This document shows positions 41,806-50,355 of a stretch of 53,162 nucleotides of DNA, piece by piece (position 1 is the first letter of the stretch; each line of letters starts with the position of its first letter). The translations under genes were made by a program, and so were the position numbers. The notes beneath the pieces are model-generated. The model was not told the DNA's origin, ran no database searches, and was given only the letters and a program-made list of their open reading frames with translations. The stretch covers positions 1 to 53,162 of the forward strand of contig JAJFLO010000181.1 of NCBI GenBank assembly GCA_021772675.1, written 5' to 3'. Source of the DNA: Verrucomicrobiota bacterium (GTDB lineage: Bacteria > Verrucomicrobiota > Lentisphaeria > JABSQK01 > JAJFLO01).

Positions 41806-43014
41806 TTATAAGGAAGCCATTTTCCATTTGTGAACCGTATCTTTCTTTTCGGTCCAGAAAATATAAAACTCGTTTTTGATGGAAACGACTCGTGGATATT
41901 CAGTATCAAAACCATAAACTGATAATCGTCTTGGTTCGGACCACGTTGTACCGTTATCTGTTGATGACGATGTAAACACAGCGTTTTCAGACTTTACAAA
42001 CTCGTTCCAGACTGTTGCTAAATGGCCATTGCCATTAATAGCAACGTCGCCATGTTTTGCGGCTTTTCCTCCGAGTTTTTTGGGCTCGGACCATGTACTG
42101 CCGGCATCCATAGAATTAAGATAATAAAACCCATTGTTACCTTGTTTCCCGGTCCAGACTGTCGTGTGAATCTGGGGAATTTTATCAGTATCATTTATAG
42201 CTAAACCTCCACCGACATGCGGGCAGCCATCGAATGCCCAGTCAAATTTACCGACCCAGCCAGTCCGCTGCCATGAATTGTCTTTGGTCAATTTTGCCAG
42301 CGCCATATCCCTTGGATCAGTATCGCGGTATAAGATATAAACGGAATCATTTTTACCTGATTGGATCGTATTCCAACAACATTCACAGGTTTTGTCATCT
42401 ACGGTAGTGTTTGGCTTCCAGCTTTTTCCACCATCTTCGGATGTCGAATAACGCAGGCCTCTCAAGTCGCCTCGATTGTCCAGCCAGACTAAATGAAAAT
42501 TCCCCTTCTCATCAGCTGTTATGTCAATAAAGCCCTGACCATCTTTTGCTTCTGCATCAGCAGGACGACTGCCTTCTTTCCAGGTTTTTCCAAAATCATT
42601 CGAATAAGCTGTTACCATGGGACCGCTGCCAAATTGACCCTTACCTGGAATCATCCAGGCCGCAACCATGTTTTTTCCAGAAGCGGCCAGCTGTGGATCC
42701 ATTGAACGGTGTGCTGCAAATACGGGATCAGAACCTCTGTCCACACGTATAGGATCTGACCAGGATTTCCCTTTGTCATCAGACTGAATATGAAAAAGAT
42801 TGATTGATTTACCACTTCCCTTCTCACCCAATAAGAGGTGTAATTTTCCATTTTCAGAAAACACGTCTAAACTTGCTGTGCCACTAAATTGAGGTCGAGG
42901 ATGTTTTCGTTTGCTTTGTTTCTCTTTTGACGGTTCATGTGATTCGCTTGAAAATCCAATTTGGGAACAAAGTGAAAATGTTAAAATCAAAATGAGTACG
43001 TTATATAGTTTCAT
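41806..43014 (-). CDS. Exported BNR-repeat protein with CxCC signature, paralogue 2
   Basis: A 402-residue paralogue of the proteins at 30696 and 43331. Signal peptide 1-22, then a basic linker, then Asp-box repeats (SDDKGKSW, SNDFGKTW, SEDGGKSW, SMDAGSTW, STDNGTTW). The shared signature reads TCECCWNT, YRDTDPRDMALAK, FDWAFDGCPHVGGG, then IHTTVWTGKQ. Likely exported and possibly attached to the outer membrane or periplasm. Its start is 57 bases downstream of a tandem hairpin pair (43071-43257) that looks like terminators of the preceding gene. Function as in paralogue 1: unknown, metal binding suspected. Confidence 0.75.
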   Translation of the reverse strand: MKLYNVLILILTFSLCSQIGFSSESHEPSKEKQSKRKHPRPQFSGTASLDVFSENGKLHLLLGEKGSGKSINLFHIQSDDKGKSWSDPIRVDRGSDPVFAAHRSMDPQLAASGKNMVAAWMIPGKGQFGSGPMVTAYSNDFGKTWKEGSRPADAEAKDGQGFIDITADEKGNFHLVWLDNRGDLRGLRYSTSEDGGKSWKPNTTVDDKTCECCWNTIQSGKNDSVYILYRDTDPRDMALAKLTKDNSWQRTGWVGKFDWAFDGCPHVGGGLAINDTDKIPQIHTTVWTGKQGNNGFYYLNSMDAGSTWSEPKKLGGKAAKHGDVAINGNGHLATVWNEFVKSENAVFTSSSTDNGTTWSEPRRLSVYGFDTEYPRVVSIKNEFYIFWTEKKDTVHKWKMASL

Positions 43015-43070
43015 GGTCTAATTTTTCCTATTATTTGTATTATCGTATATATTCAAATCTTGATCATATT

Positions 43071-43257
43071 ACATAAAAATGTGGGAGTTGAAGGCACAAA
43101 AGGTTTCAGAAAAACCTCCAACTCCCACGGGCGAAAAATTATTTCTTACGGATTCAGTTTTTGGTTGAAAACTGTTACCGACATAAAAATGTGGGGGTTG
43201 AAGGTACAAAAGGTTTCAGAAAAACCCTCAACCCCCACGGGCGAAAAAATGTTTCTT
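43071..43257 (-). terminator. Tandem pair of duplicated hairpins (terminator-like on the minus strand)
   Basis: Two ~77-bp copies, 43071-43147 and 43181-43257, start at a spacing of exactly 110 bases. Each has a 10-bp stem: GTGGGAGTTG/CAACTCCCAC in the first and GTGGGGGTTG/CAACCCCCAC in the second. The single stem difference is compensated on the other arm, so pairing is preserved. On the minus strand each stem is followed by ATTTTTATGT, a short T run, which suits intrinsic termination after BNR paralogue 3. The rest of the gap between the two BNR genes is featureless. Confidence 0.6.
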
Positions 43258-43330
43258 GTTTCTAATTCAATGGCTGTTTCAAAATTAACTGCTATACCAC
43301 TTGCGTCGGGAATTTAATCCCATAAGAGGG

Positions 43331-44599
43331 TTAAAAAATTTTGTGTTTCCAGCTGGAAACTTTGTCTTTTGTTTCGGTCCAAAATGCATAAAAATCGTCG
43401 TTTATTGATAAAACTCTCGGATACTCAGTATCATTTCCCGGGATTGATATGCGCCGTGGTTTAGACCAATTATCTCCATCATCTGTGGAGGTTGACACAA
43501 ATACTGCACTTTCCTTTTCCAAAAATTCGTTCCAAATCGCAGCGAGATAACCTTCTTGGGTGATTGAGATGTCCCCTTGCTTAGATCTATTACTGCCAAA
43601 CAAGTAGGGTTCACTCCAATTCATGCCATTGTCATTAGAACGCAGGTAGTAAAAGCCCTTGACATCATTTTTTCCGGTCCAGACGGTAGTATGTATTGTT
43701 GGTACTTCTGTATTCTCATTAATAACCATACCTCCACCAACATGTGGACATCCATCAAATTGCCAGTCAAAGGCACCAACGGCTCCCAGTCGCTCCCATT
43801 TCTGATCTGCATTTGAGATTCGGGCTAACGCCATATCCCGCGGTTCCAGATCACGATACAAGGCGTATTTAGTTCCTTTGTTAGAGACAACCAAAGTATT
43901 CCAACAGCAGCCGCAGGTATGCTCATCAACAGTTTTATTAACCTGCCATGTCATACCTGCGTCGCTTGAACTGGAATAACGCAGACCCCGTTTCTCAATT
44001 TTTGCATCTTCAGATTTTGGATTTTCTTTGTTGAGTTTTACTTCACGATTGTCGAGCCATACCATGTGCAAAACACCATCATTGTCTCCAACAATATCTA
44101 AGAAATATTGACCGTTAGTGTCACGCAAATCAGACGGGGGCCCACCTTTTTTCCATGTTTTTCCTCCGTCTTTTGAACTGGATGTTACCAGTGGACCACT
44201 ACCCCAGCGACCCGTGCCTGATATCATCCAGGAAACCACCACATTATCACCACTGGCTCCTATTTGCGGATCCATGGCTCTGCGAGCCGTATGTGGTGGT
44301 TCATTGTCCCGATCAACCCGAATACCATCAGACCAGGTTTGGCCGCGATTATTTGAACGCTGATAATACAACTTTGCCTTCTGTTCAGCATCAGATTTTA
44401 CACCGGTGAGAAGATGAAGAATACCATTATCTTCAACGACATCCAGACTAACAACGCCTGTTGTCTGATGACGCTTTTTCTTTGTTTTCTTTTTTTGTTT
44501 CACCTGTGCGTCTTTATTAATCACGGTTGCAGTTAAGACGCCACCACTCAAACAAATCATTAGCCAGAAAATAAGAAATCTATTGATATACTTCATCAT
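43331..44599 (-). CDS. Exported BNR-repeat protein with CxCC signature, paralogue 3
   Basis: A 422-residue paralogue. Signal peptide about 1-24, basic linker, Asp boxes (SNNRGQTW, SKDGGKTW, SSDAGMTW, SNDNGMNW, STDDGDNW). The signature is slightly varied, TCGCCWNT (Gly for Glu), with YRDLEPRDMALAR, FDWQFDGCPHVGGG and IHTTVWTGKN. It has an extra ~20-residue Lys/Glu-rich loop (LNKENPKSEDAKIEK region). The gene begins 15 bases after the TonB receptor gene ends and is thus in its operon, which ties the family directly to outer-membrane import. Confidence 0.76.
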   Translation of the reverse strand: MMKYINRFLIFWLMICLSGGVLTATVINKDAQVKQKKKTKKKRHQTTGVVSLDVVEDNGILHLLTGVKSDAEQKAKLYYQRSNNRGQTWSDGIRVDRDNEPPHTARRAMDPQIGASGDNVVVSWMISGTGRWGSGPLVTSSSKDGGKTWKKGGPPSDLRDTNGQYFLDIVGDNDGVLHMVWLDNREVKLNKENPKSEDAKIEKRGLRYSSSSDAGMTWQVNKTVDEHTCGCCWNTLVVSNKGTKYALYRDLEPRDMALARISNADQKWERLGAVGAFDWQFDGCPHVGGGMVINENTEVPTIHTTVWTGKNDVKGFYYLRSNDNGMNWSEPYLFGSNRSKQGDISITQEGYLAAIWNEFLEKESAVFVSTSTDDGDNWSKPRRISIPGNDTEYPRVLSINDDFYAFWTETKDKVSSWKHKIF

Positions 44600-44614
44600 T
44601 GAATCCTTTTCCTT

Positions 44615-46792
44615 TTAGAAATTGTATCGGTAGGATGCAAATACGACTCGCGGTTCCCCTGCGGTATATGAAACACTTGAACCATTTTGCACGCGCGAGG
44701 CATATCGTTTATCAAATAAGTTATCTACCGTTACTGAAATGGAATGTTTATCCCACTTATATTCAGCAAAGAGACTGGTCAGAAAATCGTATCCTGAATA
44801 GGTATCAGAATTGTTATTATCGATATAGTATTCATCCCAGGTATAGGTTTGCAGTCTCAAGGTAAACTTGTCAGTATTATATTCGGCGTACAAACTGTAT
44901 TGATTATCAGGAATATATTGAAAACTTTTACCTGAAAAGTCTACATTTACTCCGCTGACTACGGCACTGAATTCAATAAATTCATAGTCAGTATAGGAAT
45001 AGGCTGCACCTAATGTCAAGTTACCAAATCGGCCTGACAATGTATAGTCTCCCTGAATCTCAACTCCCAGTTTCTCTGTTTCTCCTGCATTTTGAAATTG
45101 GGTATCTCCATTGACCAGAATTCCAATAACTTCATCTTTAGTTTCTGTATAATACAGCGAGGTATCAAATTTCCATAATTCGCTACGTCCCTTAAATCCA
45201 ACCTCTGCGGTACGTACGGTAGCTGATTCTAATTTTCGATTGTCTTCAAGTTCATTTGAAAACGGAACTTGTTCAGCTTGAGCGATCAATCCATAAGCAT
45301 TGATGGTTTCAGTTAATTCATAAGTCAGACCTAACCGGGGGGCAAATAAATCAAAATTTTCATCGAATTCTGGGAATCGTTCATCTTCTGGTGTTAATGG
45401 ATCGTCAACAACTGGTACCCAAGTGCGGGGACCTGAACCTGGAGCACCAAACGGTGCAAAATTGAATTCAGTATATTTTTTGAGTTCAGTATCAATGTTG
45501 ACATGATCAAAACGAAAGCTTAAATCAACAGTTAATTTATCTGTTGGTCGTAATGTTTCCTGTGCAAATATACCATAGACTGTACCTACGGTATCATCTT
45601 CCTCTCTAAGAGGACCCGCTTCATCATCCAATACATCAATGATGCGGCCTGAACCATCATTTAAGACATTTTTATATTGAAAGTTTTTAGTTCCAATACT
45701 CCGATCCTGGCGAAGGGTCAATCCCGCAACTAATGTTGAATCACCCATCAGTGAGTGGTTATATTTAAATTCAAGATCGGTACCAAATATATTATTACCC
45801 GGAATGTCGCTGATACCTCCCACGATAGGGTGTCTGTGATTGAAATGAGTCCAATAAAACCTTGGTAAGAAGACTAAATCTCCCATATTCCATTCAAGGC
45901 GGGTATTAAATGCATAGGTGTCCGAATAACGGCCGGAATCCTGAAACGGCAAGGGAGGTGTAAATCCTCCTTGATTTTTTTTCTGTTTTCCGGTTCGCTT
46001 GAATTCATCGAATGCACCCTGATCCATTGATGGGGGTATTTGCAGACCCGTATAAATATATTGAAACTCGGAATTCCAGGTAATATCACCGGTTGGCTGC
46101 CAGCCGTATTTCAGACTTAGTTGATCCGTTTTGAAATTATTCTGAAAGCGCCAGTTATTATTTGTCTCCTTGTGAGTTCCTGTGAATGCAAATGCGTGTT
46201 CTTCGTCAATAACAAAACTTTTTCGCAAATGAAGACTACCTGTATCATGTTCTCCGTAACCGATACGCAATCCGTCTCCGGAGGGATCAAATGGTGATTT
46301 TGAGATAATTTGAATAGTCCCGCCAGCTGACGCTGTTGCATATAGGTTCCCAGGGCTTTTTGTCACTTCGATTCGATCAACGTCTGACAAATCAAGTGAG
46401 TCTAAACGACTGAAACTATCTGGTTCTGTTAACGGAACACCGTCACGTAAGAGCATGATTTCTCTAACACCAAAATTAGCTTTAAGACCAGCTCCCCGAA
46501 TGATAACTCTGGTACTGAATCCTCCTGATGTCGGTTCTACATAAAGGCCAGGTATGCCTCTAAGGGTTTCACTGATGTTAATACCCCGAGTTTGGTCAAG
46601 ACGTTCACGACTGATTACTGCTATTGCTTCAGGAACCTCTTTTGAGGGTCTTGCTTCGCGGGTTGCTGTAACTGTCATTGTATCATATAAAACTTCGTCG
46701 TTGTTGTCTTTTTCTTCGGCGAAACTGTTTTGATTCGGTATGATACAATTAAAAATTAGTGCATATAAAAAAATAAGATTAAATTTCTTCAT
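44615..46792 (-). CDS. TonB-dependent outer-membrane receptor
   Basis: The 725-residue protein has a signal peptide (1-25), a TonB box-like DTMTVTATR (about 37-45), a plug domain (ISRERLDQTRG ... VIIRGAGLKANFGVREIMLLRDGVPL ... DRIEVTKSPGNLYATASAGGTIQII) and a 22-strand-type barrel ending in ASYRYNF with the terminal Phe. It takes up a scarce ligand, such as a metal complex or tetrapyrrole, using TonB energy. Substrate is not deducible; the plug looks like that of siderophore-type receptors. BNR paralogue 3 follows after 15 bases. A structured leader at 46880-46990 may regulate it. Confidence 0.9.
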   Translation of the reverse strand: MKKFNLIFLYALIFNCIIPNQNSFAEEKDNNDEVLYDTMTVTATREARPSKEVPEAIAVISRERLDQTRGINISETLRGIPGLYVEPTSGGFSTRVIIRGAGLKANFGVREIMLLRDGVPLTEPDSFSRLDSLDLSDVDRIEVTKSPGNLYATASAGGTIQIISKSPFDPSGDGLRIGYGEHDTGSLHLRKSFVIDEEHAFAFTGTHKETNNNWRFQNNFKTDQLSLKYGWQPTGDITWNSEFQYIYTGLQIPPSMDQGAFDEFKRTGKQKKNQGGFTPPLPFQDSGRYSDTYAFNTRLEWNMGDLVFLPRFYWTHFNHRHPIVGGISDIPGNNIFGTDLEFKYNHSLMGDSTLVAGLTLRQDRSIGTKNFQYKNVLNDGSGRIIDVLDDEAGPLREEDDTVGTVYGIFAQETLRPTDKLTVDLSFRFDHVNIDTELKKYTEFNFAPFGAPGSGPRTWVPVVDDPLTPEDERFPEFDENFDLFAPRLGLTYELTETINAYGLIAQAEQVPFSNELEDNRKLESATVRTAEVGFKGRSELWKFDTSLYYTETKDEVIGILVNGDTQFQNAGETEKLGVEIQGDYTLSGRFGNLTLGAAYSYTDYEFIEFSAVVSGVNVDFSGKSFQYIPDNQYSLYAEYNTDKFTLRLQTYTWDEYYIDNNNSDTYSGYDFLTSLFAEYKWDKHSISVTVDNLFDKRYASRVQNGSSVSYTAGEPRVVFASYRYNF

Positions 46793-46879
46793 TCTTAGTG
46801 GGGCTCCTGATTTGTTATCTTGACTTTTATATCAAAATATTTGATTAAAACAAAATGATTTTCGCCCATGAATAAAGAG

Positions 46880-46990
46880 AAAATTGCTTCAGATTGGGGG
46901 CAGTGCCTTCTAATGGGTAGAGGGTGTGATTCCACGCCAGTGTATAGTTCCTCTGGTTTAGAACTAATTATCACACATTGAACCAAATAG
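46880..46990 (-). promoter_or_regulatory. Structured leader upstream of the TonB receptor, weakly cobalamin-riboswitch-like
   Basis: On the minus strand, 90-200 bases before the receptor start, the following pieces occur in order: TTTGGTTC, AGAGGAAC, GGCGTGGAATC, CTCTACCC, GAAGGCACTGCC and CTGAAGC. Order and spacing recall the conserved blocks of cobalamin riboswitches (AGGGAA, GGTG-AATCC, GGAAGGC, then the B12 box), but the B12 box AGNCAGGAGACCTGCC-type element is missing and several blocks deviate. It may be a diverged riboswitch, another RNA element, or chance. A 63-residue open frame (46795-46986, minus) crosses the region and is probably not a gene. Confidence 0.25.
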
Positions 46991-47000
46991 GAGGCAGTGT

Positions 47001-47102
47001 ATGGAAATAATTCACCAGATGAAAACGAGAAGCCCTACTGAAGAAACTTTTATGACATATAGGTATGCCAGGGAAACACAGATCATGAAGATAAACGAAT
47101 AG
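47001..47102 (+). CDS. Possible 33-residue small ORF
   Basis: A textbook ribosome binding site (AGGAGG at 46989-46994, 6 bases before the ATG) precedes a short frame that begins MEIIHQMKTRSPTEE and ends at TAG. It runs against the direction of the surrounding genes and has no recognisable motif. The ribosome binding site is the only support. The remaining gap up to 47241 shows nothing else. Confidence 0.22.
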   Translation: MEIIHQMKTRSPTEETFMTYRYARETQIMKINE

Positions 47103-47241
47103 AAATGTGGTGTTGCTTTCCTTTTGTTTTGAACGTGTAGAACAGGTATCTCATTGATAATTATAAGATCAGAGACTGCGCTACGGCACATTTCATTCGG
47201 TCAATACATGCGGCAACATGCTGTGTTATGTGGAGGTAATA

Positions 47242-47766
47242 TCAACAGCGGAAAATGCTGAGGGTAATGTAGAGTGGATTGTTGTAAGTGTATTGGTATG
47301 ATGTTGCTTGGTTCAGTTTATTAGCCTGATCGGCTTTATCATGAATCGAAAATTTGTTTGAATGTTCTTTAAAGATACAAACAATTGATTCATCATTTCC
47401 ATTTGATGGAAGGTAGCTTAGGGTAAGCGAAGTCTCAAAATATTGAGATTGTCCGCAAGGGCCTGTGGCAATTAAAATATGGTCACTTGAAGCTTCCTTA
47501 TTATTTGCCAATTCAAGTTGGGTTGCTGCTGCGTCTTCATCTTTTGGAGCGCAACAGCAATCCTTTGAATTTACAATGCAGCACTCATCCTCTGTTATTT
47601 CTGTCGAACAGGATTCAGAATCTTCAGAATTGATACCTACTATTTCTTTATCTGAAGATGCAAAATTCCAAGGTAAATCCAAAAGATGATTATATGGAAG
47701 ATATAGAACAGCCAGAATTGCGACTATTAAACTGACATTGATTGTGCGATGAATCCAAACCATCAA
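47242..47766 (-). CDS. Cys-rich membrane-anchored protein next to a copper-receptor-like gene
   Basis: A 174-residue protein with one N-terminal membrane segment (about 8-28), then an acidic Cys-rich stretch (residues about 50-75): SCSTE, ECCIV and DCCCAP give eight Cys in ~25 residues, followed by low-complexity Ala/Glu/Asn. The C-terminal half looks beta-rich. The Cys cluster suggests binding of copper or another soft metal. It follows the TonB receptor gene at 47994-50231 on the same strand and resembles in design the Cys-rich protein at 6009-6497. I do not recognise the family; small Cys/His proteins are often found with copper receptors. Confidence 0.6.
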   Translation of the reverse strand: MMVWIHRTINVSLIVAILAVLYLPYNHLLDLPWNFASSDKEIVGINSEDSESCSTEITEDECCIVNSKDCCCAPKDEDAAATQLELANNKEASSDHILIATGPCGQSQYFETSLTLSYLPSNGNDESIVCIFKEHSNKFSIHDKADQANKLNQATSYQYTYNNPLYITLSIFRC

Positions 47767-47993
47767 AATTTTAGGAACCTCAAAGTTGAATCTTACAAAA
47801 TTAATTAAAAATTTCGGTTAAACTAACAAATTGAATTAATTAGTAAAGCTAAAAGTCTAAAAATAAAAAAGGTTTATTATTTATTCATAAAGCTGAGTTT
47901 TTATTCACCAGAGGAGTAACTACCGGGACATTTTTGTATGCCCCGGTGGTTTATTATCCTCAATATAATATCCAAAAGTATTTCTGATAGATA

Positions 47994-50231
47994 TTACCAG
48001 CTTACATTCAGTGAAACGTAAAAACTGCGGCCATAACCGGGAAGTTTTTCTCCAACGGCTATGTCTGCATTACCAATCACTCGGTTAACTCCAGCCAGGT
48101 GATCCGTGTATTTTTTATCAAACACATTTTCGACACCGCCCGATACAGACACACGTTCGTTTACATTATACTGTCCTCGAAGATTCATGAGTCCATAACC
48201 GCTTGTTTTAGGCTCGCCATTTGTTTTCGAAACCTTATTTTGAGCTGCATAAAAAACACCTTCAATAGATGCAAACCAATTCTCCCTTTTGTGAGTTAAT
48301 GCAACAATCGAATTAAGGGGTGAAACACGGTATACATCGTCATTGATATCTGTACGGTTTCCCTGAACAGCACTCAGTACTCCGTCTAAACTCCACTGAT
48401 CTGATAAATTAACTCCCATTTCAACATCAAAACCCACAAATTCAGCATCAACGTTGGAATATTGCAGGGGTGTTGTATCTCCGTTTAACGTGCTGACTGC
48501 AGGCGCAGGGCCACCGTAAGGGCCTGCTAATACCGTTGTTAAAGCAGATTCATGAACAGGGATTCCCTGAATATAGTCATCAACATCTTTGTAAAAGACC
48601 CTTGGTCTTAAGTAGTATTTATCAGTTGTATAATCAAATCCTAGATCAAGTTCATGTGAAATTTCCGGATCCAAATTAGGATCACCTATATAATTGTTCC
48701 CATCCGATAATCCTCCATTAATTTCCAATGGAATCCATAAATATCGTTCAAGAAAATTGGGTGATCTAGTTTTACGGCCAAACCCAATTTCAAATGTTAG
48801 ATTTGAATCAATTTCATAATCCAGCTTTAAAACTGCATCAATATTGTGATCGGTTTGGCTACGATCTGATGTATTAAATCGAGTGACTAATGCTCCGACA
48901 TTTGTCGTGATGACTCCGGGAACGAAAGCTGGTAATCCACCAGGTGCAGGGGCTATTGGGATTTGACCAATATACGGATTCACGATACTGACATCATCTG
49001 CATCTGTTCTTACCTGATTGTAGCGAACTCCGAATTCTACCTCCCAAGATTCCTGAACGTTGCCGTGCCATTCTCCAAATATGCCGTATCGATTTTTTTC
49101 AGCATTGTCGATGCTCTCAACACGAAATGCAGCCATATTAGGATCAAAAATTGTTGCATTATGATCTGCCAAATCGCTATCAATTCCCAAATTGAAGTAA
49201 CCTTCCCCCGCAGCTATTGTAGATTTTAACGTGAATCCAGCTGCATTGCTTTCTGCAATAATAAATCGTTGATTCAAATCGCCAGCGGCAGTAAATGGAT
49301 TGATTGGAAGTGGTGGTGGAATCGCTGATGGCGCTGGTGTTGTACGCAGTGAAAAGTTGTTCATACCATGCTCAATATCGGTATAATAAATATTACCTGA
49401 AATACCTATGTCACCCCAACTGATTTTGTAATCTGCATTGTATAAATCTCCGTCAAAATACCAAATATCCATTGGGAGTGCAGGGGTACCGGCTCGTTCG
49501 GTCTCGACTCTGGAATAATCCAAACCGAATTCATTGTCTCCAGTTCTCAAACCATATCCCAATTTCAGATTTTTGCGTTCATGAACTGTGGATAGAATGT
49601 CTCCATCTTCGAATTCAAAATCGTCCCCATCTTCACGACTGCCACTGAGGAAAAATTTATGACTATCATTTGATATCGTAGAGAGGATATTATATGCCGA
49701 ACCGTTATTGTTACTGTTCCCATCACCGTTCACCTCACCATGGAACTCAAGGTCACTTCCATCAGTGAAATAACCCTTATTGGATGTCGCGACAACGGCA
49801 CCGCCCAGTGTTTCGATACCTGCACTGACAGGTGCAATACCGCGATAAACTTCCAGTGTTTTTAACTGTAGTCGAGGAGCATAACTTAATGGAGGATCCA
49901 TGGCATTTGGACCTGCTGAGGTCAGTGGAATTCCATCAATTGACTTATTTAGTCTATAGCCGAACATACCCCGATACTGTGCAAAACTGGTTAACGGACC
50001 ATTTGTATTGACATTCGCACCGGGGACTTTCTTCAGAAGTTGCGTGGTATCCGCTGGCATCCCGTGAAAGCCCTCAGTGACATGAACTTTAAACCGTTTG
50101 GCTTCGTCTTCTTTTTCAGCCCGAATAATAATGTCATCAAGTTGATAGACATCACTGTCAGATTGTGAGTATGAGAATAGGACGATATTTATTAATAAAA
50201 ATGACAAAAAAACTTTTTTGATATAACACAT
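47994..50231 (-). CDS. TonB-dependent receptor resembling copper receptors (OprC/NosA type)
   Basis: The receptor starts at ATG 50231, preceded by GGAGAG and followed by a clear signal peptide (KKVFLSFLLINIVLFSYS). The longer open frame to 50417 is an artefact. The plug contains TQLLKKVPGANVNTNG, YRGMFGYRLNKSIDGIPL and AMDPPLSYAPRL; the MDPP text and the C-terminal NRVIGNADIAVGEKLPGYGRSF resemble the copper receptor family OprC/NosA. It ends VSLNVSW. Imported ligand is therefore likely copper or a copper complex. The Cys-rich gene follows after 227 bases. A REPIN-like repeat lies upstream at 50356-50468. Confidence 0.85.
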   Translation of the reverse strand: MCYIKKVFLSFLLINIVLFSYSQSDSDVYQLDDIIIRAEKEDEAKRFKVHVTEGFHGMPADTTQLLKKVPGANVNTNGPLTSFAQYRGMFGYRLNKSIDGIPLTSAGPNAMDPPLSYAPRLQLKTLEVYRGIAPVSAGIETLGGAVVATSNKGYFTDGSDLEFHGEVNGDGNSNNNGSAYNILSTISNDSHKFFLSGSREDGDDFEFEDGDILSTVHERKNLKLGYGLRTGDNEFGLDYSRVETERAGTPALPMDIWYFDGDLYNADYKISWGDIGISGNIYYTDIEHGMNNFSLRTTPAPSAIPPPLPINPFTAAGDLNQRFIIAESNAAGFTLKSTIAAGEGYFNLGIDSDLADHNATIFDPNMAAFRVESIDNAEKNRYGIFGEWHGNVQESWEVEFGVRYNQVRTDADDVSIVNPYIGQIPIAPAPGGLPAFVPGVITTNVGALVTRFNTSDRSQTDHNIDAVLKLDYEIDSNLTFEIGFGRKTRSPNFLERYLWIPLEINGGLSDGNNYIGDPNLDPEISHELDLGFDYTTDKYYLRPRVFYKDVDDYIQGIPVHESALTTVLAGPYGGPAPAVSTLNGDTTPLQYSNVDAEFVGFDVEMGVNLSDQWSLDGVLSAVQGNRTDINDDVYRVSPLNSIVALTHKRENWFASIEGVFYAAQNKVSKTNGEPKTSGYGLMNLRGQYNVNERVSVSGGVENVFDKKYTDHLAGVNRVIGNADIAVGEKLPGYGRSFYVSLNVSW

Positions 50232-50355
50232 ATTTCTCTCCAGATATGCTATGATTTTAGATATAACTTGATAGTATAGGAATTTGAATTCTAAGTGGCT
50301 ATAATTGCGATAAAAGTACATATTTAATGAAATTATTATCCTGAAGGAGCGTACC

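Noticed and set aside
30696-44599. Calling the BNR proteins sialidases
   Set aside because: Asp-box motifs only show the propeller fold; the active-site Arg residues and FRIP motif are not seen.
46795-46986. 63-residue minus-strand frame before the TonB receptor
   Set aside because: No ribosome binding site or motif, and it crosses the structured leader region.
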